In this document: one piece after another, positions 10,823 through 22,166 of the stretch | How the letters are laid out: every line of letters begins with the position of its first letter | How positions within the stretch are numbered: the first letter of the stretch is position 1 | Source of the DNA: Acephala macrosclerotiorum | Taxonomy: Eukaryota; Ascomycota; Leotiomycetes; Helotiales; Mollisiaceae | Reading direction: 5' to 3' | DNA length: 64,000 nt | Assembly (NCBI GenBank): GCA_014904845.1 | Contig: MU119234.1 | Span: 293,069 to 357,068 of the forward strand | Notes under the pieces: model-generated | Told to the model about the DNA's origin: nothing | Seen by the model: only the letters and a program-made list of their open reading frames with translations | Databases searched by the model: none | Made by a program: the position numbers and the translations under genes

Positions 10823-12023
10823 TGTTTTGGGTTGTGTGCGGGAATATGGCGAGGATTCCAGGTTAAGGCCAAGATGATATGTTGGCGAGAACACAAGGTC
10901 GTGGCAGAGGTGTTGAGTAAAGATTACACAGAAAAATTAGGCTGAACAGGTATATCCTCTGTGGATATCCCTGCACGTGACTCTCGCTAAGAATGGTAAA
11001 AATTATGTACGGAAGGGGGTAGCAGGAAGTGGGGAGCACCCCCCTTGTCGAGCGGTGAGATTAGAGAAGGTCAGACTGAGAAAAGGAGCACAGGCTCATT
11101 GGTAGAGCATGTAATTTATACCTAATTTGGCTATCTTGGCATGGCAGAAACCAGGGGGGTGCTCTTCACTTCCTGCTATCCCCTTTCGTACTTTTTGAAC
11201 AAAAATTAAAGCAGCCTGTGTGAATGAAGACGAACAGTCTTTCCACCATGTCCAGTGGATATACACCAGAACCCTATCTTGGAGCAGTGAGCTTTTCAGT
11301 CACGCCGCGCACTTCATCGTCGGTCTCGCACCATGCTTGAAAGCGAGATCACTCTTATGTCCGTGAAAAAACTCGGCAAATTCATTTTTTCGGCTTTTTC
11401 GTCAGCATGGCCAAAGATCTCCCCGAAATCTTATCAGATCTTCCACATAAGCTAGCTACGCCGCTGATCTAATGACCTTCGTGACTCAGAGCTTTCTTGT
11501 CCTGGAAACATATGAACATTTTCTCACTCCTCTTGACGCATTCGCCGATTTCGCTTGGAGATTGCGGAACCCCTTTCTTCACTCTGGGTGCCTCAGGTGC
11601 TAACTCTTGGCCACTAGTTAAACTCCGTACCTCACTCCGTATGTGCCAAGCCAGCCGCTTATGATCTAGCCCCAACCATTCCACAGGCGCCTAATAATTC
11701 AACCTCACCCCTGACCGTTACGACCAGGCAAGCCACGGTAGAGCCACATCACATCAACATCTGCAGGTTCTGCCATTTTGTATAACGGACTTAAGCCCGC
11801 GACCCGGAGCCGAGACCGTAAAGGAGTTTTAGAAGGCCACGACCTCAGCTGGCTACCTACCCGCATCAAATCTTTTCAGCCTTCTGAATCTCCCAGCCCT
11901 TCCTGAACTTCCCCGGCTAACATTATCCTAGTGTGGATGAAGACTGGCGGTTGATACCATCACCCTAATCTAACTTAGCCTCCTCGAATGTTCTGTCCAG
12001 GCTGGGACAATTAAACTACCAAG
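10823..12023. other. Intergenic region between MFS pseudogene and Zn2Cys6 factor
   Basis: About 1.2 kb without a supported gene. It holds the 185-bp inverted-repeat element at 11007-11191. The 3' half is the likely promoter of the downstream transcription-factor gene; no specific site can be assigned. Confidence 0.4.
11007..11191. mobile_element. MITE-like element with 38-bp terminal inverted repeats
   Basis: The left arm (11007-11044) and right arm (11154-11191) are reverse complements at 34 of 38 positions. Both arms begin with gtac on the outside and end in six C or G on the inside. All four mismatches are G versus A on the compared strand, as expected from C-to-T mutation of one arm. The 109-bp centre has no coding frame and includes a tRNA box-A-like stretch (ggctcattggtagagc, about 11093-11108) without a matching box B. 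The structure fits a non-autonomous DNA transposon; a target-site duplication is not obvious. Confidence 0.6.
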
Positions 12024-14650
12024 ATGCCAGACTTACCAAGCCGAACGCCAAATTCCAGTACGGCACCACCCCGGAAACGACGCAGACCCGCTCTTTCCTG
12101 TGAGCAATGTCGAAAGAGGAAAATCAAGTGTGACCGTAATTATCCCTGTACCCAGTGTCTGCAGTCCAAGGCTGCCCACTGCAGCTACAGTCCGGACAGC
12201 ACTGGTGCTATTCAGCATATGAAGAAAGGGCCCTTGATTTACCAAGACCCCATCGAGATTGGTACTAGTCTTCCAAATCGTTCGAGACCCGCTCCAAGCG
12301 TGTCATCGAGTTCACAGCTTCCATCCGATGGCACGTCACCTAAAGCCCCTTTGTCCGACGGCACCCAAACATCTAGGCATTCTCCAAACTCGGAACACCT
12401 ACATGACGACTCTGGTTTCAACTCCAAAGCATTACTCGATCGCATTCAGAAGCTAGAGGAGAAGCTGGCGATAGCCACTAAGGGCCACAAGGCGATAGAA
12501 GAGCCTGACCACCAGGGCCAACAATCTGATCGCCAGGACGTTGAAGTTCGACATGAAGAGCAGGATGACTCGGCAAACTTCGACCCCGATCTTTCTGCCA
12601 TGGTCAACGGCTTCAACTCAAATGCTTCGACCTCTTTCTTCCATGAAAACGAAGGGGTGTCCAATGTTCTCGATTCGCGGAGCGGGCTCCATGGAGCCTT
12701 TGAACAGAAGGGCAAGCTTCGAGGAACTGTCTCAAAGACGAGATTCTTCGGTCAGTCACACTGGATGTACTCTTTTGGAACAGTAAGTCAACCCACAATC
12801 CAAATGTCAAACTATCACACTGACATTGACAGTTCGACAAAATCAGCCGTCTGAAAGTTAATCCTAAGAACAACACCGCAGAATTCGTAGAAGGAGATTC
12901 TGGAAGAGAGATCAACGACCTCTTGCAGCAATGCAAGTCCATGGCCCGAGCCGCCAAAGTTGGACCACATAACCATTTTCTTATGAATCCCAACTACCGC
13001 GAATCCGTTCCTCCTCAGCCGGTATGCGACAAGTTGATGGCGTTATATTTCAGGACGAATGAATCAACAGTAAGAGTCCTACATATCCCGAGCTTTTGGA
13101 AGGAGTATCAGCAGTATTGGGAGAATCCTGCTGCCGCCAACTCGACCTTCATCCTCAAGATGCTGCTTGCAATGTCCATTGGGGCCTGCTTCTACCAGGA
13201 TGATGACCAAGATTGGCATCCGCAAGCCCTACAGTGGATCTTTGCAGGTCAGTCATGGCTGGCTTCTCCTTTTGAAAAGGGAAGACTGCATATTTCAGGA
13301 TTGCAGATCCACTGCTTGGTGTTGATATCGCGCCTCGCCAACGCGGTGGCAGGAGATCTTGTCTGGATATCATCTGGCTCTCTACTCCGGACTGCCTTCC
13401 AAATGGGCTTCCATCGCGACCCAAAGCACCTTCCCAGGATGTCACCCCTTCACGCTGAACTTCGTAAACGCCTCTGGGCCTCAATTCTAGAACTGAATAC
13501 ACAAGCCTCATTAGATTCTGGGATGCCACCACTCATCAACTATGACGATTTTGATACCGAACCTCCCGGAAACTTCGACGACGCCGACCTTGATGAGAAT
13601 ATGACCTGGCTACCCGAGCAAAAGCCCAAAACTGTCTACACTCAAACTACTCTTCAGATCTTGCTCCACGAATCCATTGCTACACGCCTAAAGGTCGTTC
13701 ATATGGCCAACAACTTCCGATCCGAACCCAGCTACGAAGAAGTACTTGCCATTGGCTCAACATTAACCAAAGCCCTGCGTGAACATAATACCTTCATCAA
13801 TAACGTGAACAGCTCTTCCTTCGAGAATCTAGATTCGATATCACAGAAGCCTTATGTTAGTAGAATGTATCGCAACATGCTTGATCTCTGGATCCGACGT
13901 TTCCTCCTTGCACTCCACCGACCCTTTGCAGCAAAAGCACAGACTGATCTTCGATTCTACTTCTCCAGGAAGGTGTGTCTAGACTGCGCAATGACAATGC
14001 TCACCTATAAGACTTCCGACCCTGGAGATCCGTCCCTCGAGCCAGGGAAGCAAGACGATTACACTAGACTAAAGACAATGAGTGGCGGCTTCCAGAAAGG
14101 ACTTCTCGTCCACGCGGCAATGGTCATCTTCGCCGAACTACTATCACAAATTGACGAGGAAAGCACATTCACAGAACAGAGTCGAGCTGCCCGAGAGCCT
14201 CTTAAGCAAGCATTAAGAGACATCGCCGACCTATCAGCATTGAGGATCGCGCACGCAGAGAACAACATCAAAGGACATCTCTTCATTTCCGTCGTTCTCG
14301 CCCAAGTTGAAGCCACGGAGCGCGGTATTTCAGCCGAGACAATGGTGATAGATGCCGCCAGAAATAGTGCTGAGATTTGCATGGGCTTGCTATCGAAACG
14401 GATACCGATGACGGCCAGCAACGATGATTACATGCGGCATATCGACAATGGGAGCGCAGCTGATGCCGTCGGGGTTCCGGTAATGGGGGCAATAGCTGCA
14501 GAACAGAGTTTTGGATTTGGAGGGACCAGGATGGGAGCGGATACAATGGGTATGGATTGGACGATGGACTCGCAGTACTTCAATCTGGCGGATTCGTGGC
14601 TACTTTCTGGGTGGGAGGATAATCAGCCTTGGGGGCTAGATTTGAGATGA
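12024..14650 (+). CDS. Zn2Cys6 fungal-specific transcription factor
   Basis: Two exons, 12024-12782 and 12833-14650, with a 50-nt GT-AG intron; 858 residues. Residues 26-53 form the binuclear zinc cluster CX2CX6CX5CX2CX7C (CEQCRKRKIKC then CTQC), preceded by a basic patch PRKRRRP that can serve as nuclear localisation and DNA contact. A short coiled-coil-like linker follows (LLDRIQKLEEKLAIATKG, about residues 138-155). From about residue 330 the fungal_trans middle-homology region is visible (VLHIPSFWKEYQQYWENP, SLLRTAFQMGFHRDP, LRKRLWASILELN). This is an intact nuclear regulator. Targets are unknown; neighbours are the broken MFS gene and, about 3.7 kb away, the phosphorus-related cluster. 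Its length is in the family range. Confidence 0.93.
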
Positions 14651-15299
14651 TGGTGGAGGATTTATGTAATTCCATTGTATGTGTATGTTTGATGATTTGT
14701 ATGATAGGCTTATGGCTCTACTCCATAGACAGGAAAAGCTCAGCTCCGGTCCAGGAATGAAAATCCCTTTTCACAGCAAAAAAGTTGCAAGAACCTTCCT
14801 TCTCATCAAATCTCACTTCTTCGTCTGAATTCTACTCACATCATTCCGTAACTTTGAAGTTCTGGTCGCCATTGAGAAAGTTCTCCCAAATCTCATACCA
14901 AAATTCCTGCATGCTCATGTAGTTAGCAATCCCTCTTCCCATATTCGAACTGTCAACTCTGCGGTCAGCCTTTAGGAGGACAGCAACAAGTGTATGACTC
15001 TATCATGTTTCAAGATTATCAGCAAAGCATAAGTCCCTATCGACGTAACAATGCAGCTTTGATGTCGTAGTTGAATGGGATTAGTCCCCATGGTCGCGAG
15101 TGTCCGCCCACATTACCTGATCGACTTTTTGGACCTTTAGTCTCTTTGATCCATTATATAAATGGAGGTACCGGTAGGACGGTTAGAGAGATTGCGATGG
15201 TTGGTGTGGTAGACTGAGAGGCAACAATGGGAAAGTAGAAAAATGCTGCATCTTTGGTGTTTTTGGTTGGATAATGGGAGGACTATTCGGCATTGCTTT
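14651..15299. other. Intergenic, with a short possible coding remnant
   Basis: On the minus strand 14990-14840 reads LVAVLLKADRRVDSSN and SMQEFWYEIWENFLNG before a TGA. This looks protein-like, but no upstream continuation or domain is seen. It may be the 3' end of a lost gene. Nothing else is supported here. Confidence 0.3.
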
Positions 15300-15805
15300 C
15301 GAACATTGTATTTCGAAATTTATTTAATGAGATAAATAAAGAGAAAAGGGTTCAAAGCTTCAAAGCTAGTAAATCGGAACTCGTTATTCAAAGAAGTAAA
15401 ATATTAAATTTTATATTTAAAATATATATAATTCGATTAAATAATATTAAAAATTTATATTTTTTATAAATATCGTTTTTTAATTAATATTTTTTTTTAA
15501 TATTAAATGTTTAAATCCATAATATTAATTTAAAATATAAAAAAATTTTATATTTAAAGTTTTATTTTTTAATAAAATATTATATTATAATAAATTTTTT
15601 TTTTAAATTTTATTTTTTTAATTAAAAATTAATTAAAAATTATAAAAATTATAATATATATATTAAATATAATTTATAAAAGATAAAAATAAAAATTTAT
15701 ACGAGAGTTTATACGAAAAAAAAAAATTCGATATTTAACGATTTTAGTATTTTTTTTTATCGATACTACTAATTCCGGTAAGGGTATTAAAGCCGAGCCT
15801 GCTCA
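15300..15805. repeat. AT-rich block, probable RIP-mutated repeat
   Basis: About 500 bp of extreme AT with residual CpG. Its right edge (about 15786-15808, GGTATTAAAGCCGAGCCTGCT) closely matches the right edge of the large block at 7760-7806, which suggests two copies of the same element. No open frame remains. Confidence 0.65.
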
Positions 15806-16335
15806 AAACCAGAGAATACTTACTCAGAGCCATGAGCTTCTGCAGTTAGTTCTAGCAGAGCACACTCGATGCTCCTGAATTTTGCCCCGTGCCAGGCTGT
15901 GGGCCACGATTATTATACGAGAGTGGTGAGTTCAATTCAACCGATTGACGCCCAGATGATCTATATGATCCGCGTCGGAATTAGAGTCACTGGACAGGCG
16001 GTACGACAAGACTTTGCGAGTGGCTGTAGAAGTTCATCCAGTGGTCCATTGATCTGGCCAAAAGGATGTTCAACCTGACGTACTATTGGAGAATATAAAA
16101 GAAGTTAGGATTTTTAAGGTATGAAAGGAAAGTAGATAGAATCACGGAATCATTAAGATGGAATTCATGGCCGGCTTAGATGAGATAATAACAAGCAAAT
16201 TGTCAATATTTTTCCTCTAATCTCATCTGAAACCGCGACTGCCGTTCAACAGACATGCTGCACCAAAATTCCCATCACACTGTGCACAAGTTTGCGCCAA
16301 TAAAATTAACAATCTGGACACAGTTCTGTGGTTCC
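15806..16335. other. Intergenic, no recognised gene
   Basis: Short unrelated open frames only (for example 15869-16078). No domain or splice pattern supports a gene. The right part is the 3' flank of the YCII-domain gene. Confidence 0.35.
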
Positions 16336-16770
16336 TCAGCCGCTCTTGGCTATCTTCTCAAGTTCCTCCCTCAATTTCCCTTCTCTCTTGCTTATCTCAG
16401 GGCCCATCAAATCGCCAAAATCCTCCATCGCAGCAATCCTCCTCACTTCAGTGACAGCTCCTTCTTTAAATGGGCACTTGACGGCCCAAGCAACCGCCTC
16501 GTCCAAATCCTTGACTTTCACAATCCAAAAACCTGAGACAAGCTCGTTTGCAGGAAAAGGACCTGACTGAACGGTAGGCGATCCTGAGTCGTGGAAGATA
16601 ATTCGGCTGCTATCGCGAGAAGAACAGTGGAGACCATCCGCTAATTGCAGGATCCCGGCTTCGTATAGAGTTGCGTTGTAGTCACTCATGGCTTGAAGCA
16701 GCTCGCGGTCCGGTCCGAGTTCGCTTTCTGATTCGGAGGTGGCACGCACGAAAATGATAAAGCGCGGCAT
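16336..16770 (-). CDS. YCII-related domain protein
   Basis: Single exon, 144 residues, ATG at 16770. It opens with RFIIFVRATSESE, then MSDYNATLYEAGILQLADGL, GPFPANELVSGFWIVKV and DEAVAWAVKCP, the order and length of YCII/DGPF-type alpha-beta barrel proteins (the PhnB-like, ferredoxin-like fold). In bacteria such proteins are small enzymes or modules fused to sigma factors; fungal single-domain forms have no settled function. The conserved features are the early GxLxxADGL turn and the KVKDLDEAVAWA helix. No signal peptide. No link to the flanking repeats is apparent. Confidence 0.85.
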   Translation of the reverse strand: MPRFIIFVRATSESESELGPDRELLQAMSDYNATLYEAGILQLADGLHCSSRDSSRIIFHDSGSPTVQSGPFPANELVSGFWIVKVKDLDEAVAWAVKCPFKEGAVTEVRRIAAMEDFGDLMGPEISKREGKLREELEKIAKSG

Positions 16771-17527
16771 CTCGTGCGAATGGAGCAGGTAGCGAAGGTG
16801 TGAGCGTGTGGAAGTAGTATTGCCTTGACGTCGAAGAGCTCAATTCTCCTTCATTACTTTAGGAAATACTCATCTTGAATGGGACGTTAGTCCTTCTTAT
16901 GATTTTTCTTATCTTGCTTTTTGTCAGAATCGGAGTAATATATTCCGCCGTGAACCCTTGACTGTGATCTTCACGCGGCAGGTTGCATAAATTCTAGGCA
17001 GCCAGAGGCGCGTGGCTGTCGCGAAGTCTCGTGATTGGTGATGGATGCAGGTGGCTTGCTAATATTCTTTAAGCTGCTTCGCTGAGTAACTACAACATCC
17101 CGGCACATTTCGTCTGCCATTCAATAGGCTTGACGGTAAGTTGCTCACGGGCAGCTTTCGCGCAACACAACCAAAGTTATCAGAATCCGTTCCCTTTCTC
17201 GGACCTGGCAAGTTTAGGCTGAATCCTTCACAGCAATGGCTTCAAATGATCATTTATATTTGATAGCATACGCTTTGTGCGAAGTCGAAAATTCCTAATG
17301 AAAAGATTTGGACTTTATACTAGAGCCACAATGATATATATATCTTCAAGTTCGTCTTGCAAGCTTAGATTACTTTATGTTTCATTCAAAAGTATTATTT
17401 TGCTTACGCGCTATTATAATGGAATTGTGTAATTACTTAATGCATAGTAAACAGTTCTCAATTACCGAATCAAGCAGCTTATGCATTAGGTACAGAAACT
17501 TGTTCTTTCTCGTTATTATTCGTTTGC

Positions 17528-17625
17528 TTTTATTTTATTTTATTTTATTTTATTTTATTTTATTTTATTTTATTTTATTTTATTTTATTTTATTTTATTT
17601 TATTTTATTTTATTTTTTTTCTCTC
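17528..17625. repeat. (TTTTA)n microsatellite
   Basis: About 19 uninterrupted copies of the pentamer TTTTA, followed by a T run. A simple tandem repeat. Confidence 0.97.
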
Positions 17626-17701
17626 TTTAAGAACTTCAAAGTCAATCTCATATAGAAGCAGATCATACTTTTTTCCATAAAGGATATTCAGCGCCATTAA
17701 A

Positions 17702-17827
17702 ATGTCCCAAGGCACCAAAATTATTAAATCATTTTTTTGTCTCAGGTGTCCTTCTGCCACGGATAACCTCGACGCCATAGGATGTCCTCGATGCGGTGAG
17801 CTTGTGCTCAGGGCTTTTGAAAGATGA
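17702..17827 (+). CDS. Possible 41-residue zinc-ribbon-like ORF
   Basis: An ATG frame of 41 codons contains CLRC, a 12-residue spacer, then CPRC followed by GELV. This CxxC...CPxC arrangement is that of small zinc ribbons. No splice sites, conserved neighbours or family match support it as a gene, and longer open frames on the other strand overlap it. It could be an exon fragment or chance. Confidence 0.15.
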   Translation: MSQGTKIIKSFFCLRCPSATDNLDAIGCPRCGELVLRAFER

Positions 17828-18362
17828 GGCAGCATGGTGGTGGACGTTCTGGGCGTGAGAGTTGACGTGGCTGATCAGGTGGGGAGCCGTTGGATGTCAG
17901 AGATAATGATCTTGAAGGAAGAAGGTTGCAATCGAGAGACTCTTATGGTTATAGAAGAGATTCCACGAGATAATGGCTCTTGTCGGGTCAGACAAGATAT
18001 TGTACGTCAGATCCTCAAATGAAAACAGCACATTCAGCTCATTCGCACTAACCTGCAGAGTTTAGACGCAAATGAAGGATCTCTAGAGCTTGTGGTGAGG
18101 AAAGGAGAAAAGCGCAGTCAATTATGAAAGTTCGATTTGGCGATATCCGAAATGAATGAATTGCCTAGCTTCTAACTATCGCTTTATCAAAATGACGATT
18201 TTGATAAAATTCAGCCTCATTCACAGCAGATCGTGCAGAGCTCCATTTGAAACTGATGTAAGCAATCTCTTCTCGTGCTATCAACTTCTGAAGGAATAGC
18301 AGTATCTGGTATATATGACTTCAGCTACCTGTCTATTACCTCTGGCTTTCTCCATCTCACCC

Positions 18363-20004
18363 CTAAATCTTGAACGCAGTTGTCTTGACGTCGTCAACCA
18401 AGCTCTCTCCATAGAAACTAGTATCGAATCCATGCTCCTCCAAGTATGCCTTGAACCTCATATCTTCACTCTCCAGATCCTTCTCCTTATCCGGAATCAA
18501 GAACCAAGCGATCAATCCACCGACAACCGCAAATGCAGAACCAATCAAGAAGACACCTTGTTGTCCCTTCAACTCATCCGAGAAGGAGTCTTGAATTGGG
18601 GTGAACATCTGCGTTCCGATAGCAGCACCAGCTTTGCCAACCGCAGCTGCAAAACCCATGTAATGTCCACGAAGAGGTGTGGGGAAAGATTCTGCGGCAC
18701 AAAGGAATGTAGCAACACCCGGTCCCATCTCGCCAAGAGAGTTGAAGATTCCATACATGACAACAAAAAGGGGAAAGACGGTTTGAATGGGCCCAATGGC
18801 ACCACCGAGAATGAATCCGACGAGAGCCCAGAGAAAGAATCCAAGAGTCATAGTCTGCTTCCGACCAATGCGGTCCATGAGGAAGCCGCCAGCGATACAC
18901 CCGGGTAGGTAGAAGCAGTTCACAACTGTGCCGTAGCCAATGTTTTGGATCAAGGTGTTATTGGGGTTTAGCTGACCGATGATTGTAGAAGAGAAGAGAC
19001 CAAATGGATACGTTACAAGATCATAACACCACCATGAGAGTGCTGGGAGCCGTCAATCGGTGTTTCAAATATTTGGGGACGTGGCATACCTGTTCCTAGC
19101 ATTGGCTTCCAGTACAGCCTCAATGCATGGATGTAAGGCACATTGTGCTTGATGGCATGCTTTCGATATTGAGTTGAGTTGACCATTCTGATTCGGAATA
19201 AGAAGACGGAAAGTGGGAGCTATTTATATAAGCTTCATTTGGGTAGATGTTGGAAACCTGGAATATTTACCACAATGCCCAACCCGAAGCAGATTCTCCA
19301 TACTCCTTCTGACGATCCGTTGTGATAACACGCGAGCACGATCAATGCTACCACACCAGCAATGACGAATCCAAGGTCTATTGCAAAATCGGTAGACATA
19401 GCAACGAGGATGCCTCGCTTACGTCGAACAGCCAAAGATTCATCAGACGCCTCCGCAGCGCTGGTTCCACAAACGGGGTACTCGCCGCCTGCTCCAAAGC
19501 CTGCAACACCTCGAGCAACAATCATCATCCAGAAGAAGCCGAGTTGAGATTCGCCGTGAGATGCGGTGGCAAGCACGATGCCGAGGATGAGGAAGAATGT
19601 TGCGAAGACAATCCCGGTTCGACGTCCAAATCGATCAATGGTGATACCGAAGAAGAGCATGCCAAAAATTTCACCGATGAGGTAGGAATTGGAAAGACGA
19701 GTCTTGATTATCTTCGAGATGCCGTTTGGGTAGCTGTTGACTCGTAAGCGATTTGTCTATGCAACGAAATGGGAACATGCAGATCCGAGAACAGTGGCTC
19801 CATATAGCCGATGATCTGAGCATTGTAGCCATCGCTGAAAAGAGCAATACCAGCAACGAGAACAGATAGAATACTCGAAGTTCGAGTAATGCGAGCTACA
19901 ACAGCGTCTGAAACGTTGATGTCCTTCTCTCCTGGTAAGGTAGTCTTCTGGTCGAGAGCGGGGTCAACTTCGACCAAGTCATGTTGCTTATCTGGAGCCT
20001 CCAT
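18363..20004 (-). CDS. Git1-like MFS transporter (glycerophosphodiester/phosphate type), apparent 1-nt frameshift
   Basis: Minus strand, four exons: 20004-19781, 19733-19271, 19220-19090 and 19042-18363, with introns of 47, 50 and 47 nt. The product has about 499 residues and 12 predicted membrane segments of the phosphate:proton symporter branch of MFS. It carries FSDGYNAQIIGYMEPLFS, GITIDRFGRRTG, GVAGFGAGGEYPVCGTSAAE, LSWWCYDLVTYPFGLFSS, DRIGRKQT and FPTPLRGHYMGF, close to yeast Git1, which imports glycerophospho-inositol and -choline. Two oddities: intron 1 begins with GC rather than GT, and the summed exons are 1498 nt (3n+1) because an extra base lies near 19200, just before FRIRMVNSTQYRKHA. 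This is either a sequencing error, a young pseudogene or unusual splicing. It is transcribed away from the PhyH gene across a shared 0.8-kb promoter. Confidence 0.82.
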
Positions 20005-20832
20005 GATTTTGAGTCAAAGGTCAATGGACGAGAGAACAGAATTGATGAGAAACACTAAAACAAAGGAGACGCCAAACGGACAGAATATATGAATGCATGA
20101 GATCGCCACGAGGTGTACTTGGTCCACTTGAGCTTCAAGCCACCCCACTACAAAGGCCAGAATCCTCGTGTCGTCCAAATTTGCCATCCTGAGTGACATA
20201 TCAAACGAAACTATTCTCATTTTGCTCGAGCAGAAAGTAAACAACGTGCTCGCACCTCTGAATATCAATGGCAGTCTTGGAAATGACAAGCGGGATATTG
20301 CAGACCTAGCTACAGCCCCACAAAACCTAGGGACTTAGCATATTCATGCATCTGGGGGTTGCATCCTTCCAGAATTCAGCTGCAGCTTCTGATGTCGGGC
20401 AGGCGCCAAAAGCTAACGTCGGGGTGAAGTCCTGGTGTCCAGAACCAGTTCGGACTTCGTCCCGACCCTCAAATTTTTGATTGCGCTTGGCATGTGGTTC
20501 AATGGTTCTGGCACGTGTGAAGTTCGAAAAGTGGGGAGTTGGTTGCCCGCTCGTGGTGCACCTACCTCGATCACCCACTAGACTCGATGAGGAACGTGTT
20601 CCCGAAGAGGAAGTTCATCAAAAAGTTCTATGGTTTTGGTGGGCGTGGGGGGAAGCCCGAAAGATGCAAAAGAAAACGAGTCGGGGAGAACTCTTTCAAA
20701 AAGAGGAGCGGAAGTCATCCGCTGGAATTTGGGCAAGTACAGCCGATCGTCTCAAAAGGCACCAACATCATCTCTTAATATATCAGCGTTTTTGAAGAGA
20801 GTTGTCTCCACTTTAACAACAAGAATTCAACA
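20005..20832. promoter_or_regulatory. Divergent promoter region between Git1-like and PhyH genes
   Basis: 828 bp separate two divergent start codons and no convincing gene lies between them. A shared promoter is the simplest reading and would allow co-regulation of transporter and oxygenase. The PhyH start has A at -3 (caacaATGG). I did not find a clear CACGTG phosphate-response site. Confidence 0.4.
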
Positions 20833-21750
20833 ATGGAGTACGAGATCACACCCGAGCACAAGTTATTCTTCGACAAGAATGGCTACCTCATCCTGAGAGA
20901 CATCCTCAGCAAAGACCAATCCAAAGATCTTCAACAATGGGCTCAAGAAATTCATGACCTCCCGAGAACAGCTGAGGCGCCATGGATGCCATACGAGGAA
21001 ATCAATGCTGCTGGAAAGCGAGTCTTGTGTAGGACGGAGAACTATGCGAACTATCATCAGGATTTTAATCAACTGCTTCGAGGTCCGAGATTGTTGAGCA
21101 TCCTGGGTCAGCTTGCTGATGAGGAGATGTTGCTTTTCAAAGAGAAGAGTACAAAATTTGAATGCAAAATCGAAGGTGACGCTGATATTGGATAGTCAAC
21201 TACAAACTTGCCGGCTCAGGAGGATTCTCACCCCACATTGATCGCACAGCATACACGCACGTGAAGAATATCAAGCACCTCACCATTCTCCTGGCCGTCG
21301 ATGCATCGAACATGTCAAATGGTGGGCTAGAAGTAGTTGAAGGAAGTCATGCCATGGAGGTTCCCATCGACCGCTCGAACAACTGTATCGAGAAGAGCTG
21401 GGTTGAGAAGCAGAGGTGGATTCCTGTCGAACTTGAAGCTGGTGAGTACTGTCTGACATCACTTAGATACATGGCTGAGAGAAGTCTTAGGTGAACTTCT
21501 AGTCTTCGGATCATATCTTGCCCACAGAAGTGGAGCAAATACCAGCAATTCTGATCGGAAAGCAATCTACGCGACGTACAACTGCAAGAGTGAAGGAGAT
21601 CTGCATGATGAGTACTATGAGGATCGAGCAAAGCTTTGGCCACCGACACATAAGAGAGTGCAAGGAGAGAAGTACGAGGAGGGTTCTTTGAGATACGGGT
21701 TCGGAAGTCCGATGTTGAGTGTTGATATGGGGAAGCAATTCATTGTCTGA
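20833..21750 (+). CDS. PhyH-family Fe(II)/2-oxoglutarate dioxygenase, candidate PhnY/TmpA-like hydroxylase
   Basis: Three exons, 20833-21148, 21196-21441 and 21491-21750, introns 47 and 49 nt; 273 residues, usual for this family. It begins EYEITPEHKLFFDKNGYLIL, the PhyH N-terminus. The metal triad is visible as HID (His119, Asp121, in GGFSPHID) and His199 (YLAHRSG), with Arg210 (DRKAIYATYN) placed to bind 2-oxoglutarate. Soluble, no signal peptide. PhyH proteins hydroxylate many substrates; PhnY and TmpA hydroxylate carbon 1 of (trimethyl)aminoethylphosphonate and pair with an HD oxygenase. That partner lies 417 bp downstream on the same strand, which is the main reason for the suggestion. 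Substrate cannot be read from sequence; a lipid or secondary-metabolite substrate remains possible. Confidence 0.88.
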
Positions 21751-21757
21751 AACGTTT

Positions 21758-21905
21758 AGGGGGGGTGCGGGGTAAGCGCTGAATATTAGAAGAGATAGGC
21801 CTAAGAATTTAGGGATCTTGTTCTGAAATGTCAGTGAAGGTGCCTGAAATACAGTGCTCATCTTCTGAAGCAATCTTTCGCTTAATTTACCCCGCCCCCC
21901 TTTTT
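21758..21905. repeat. G/C-rich imperfect inverted repeat between PhyH and HD genes
   Basis: A left arm at about 21758-21780 (gggggtgcggggtaagcg) and a right arm at about 21879-21905 (cgcttaatttaccccgcccc) are imperfect reverse complements about 100 bp apart. It could be a MITE remnant or a transcript hairpin in the 3' region of the PhyH gene. Arms contain indels. Confidence 0.3.
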
Positions 21906-22166
21906 CGCCCTCAACGGAGAAAGATCACACAAAGTCTCTTCGAATTAGAAAAAATTTGCACTTCATTTAAGAGAATGCTCTAATGCTTCTGAAGAGCGGA
22001 GATATTCCGCAAACATGCAGCTCGAAAGTGCTAGCCCGTTCCACCCACGAGCCGATCGCAGCACCTCCGATTTCTGCTTCCTCTTTTAGTCTCGAATTTC
22101 AATATCAAAAGCTTTCTCATTCTTATCACCCCACATCTCATTAGTGATCAGAAATTTCGTCTCAGA

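Larger units (their letters stand above)
16771..18362. other. Long intergenic region
   Basis: About 1.6 kb with no supported large gene. It contains a TTTTA microsatellite (17528-17625) and a short zinc-ribbon-like open frame at 17702-17827. The left 300 bp are the likely promoter of the YCII gene, and the right end is the 3' flank of the Git1-like gene. Confidence 0.4.

Noticed and set aside
12024..14650. Zn2Cys6 factor as regulator of the phosphonate cluster
   Set aside because: Distance of about 3.7 kb with an AT-rich repeat and another gene between; no evidence beyond proximity.
17377..17655. Frame of 92 codons with a long FILFY repeat
   Set aside because: Translation of the TTTTA microsatellite, not a gene.
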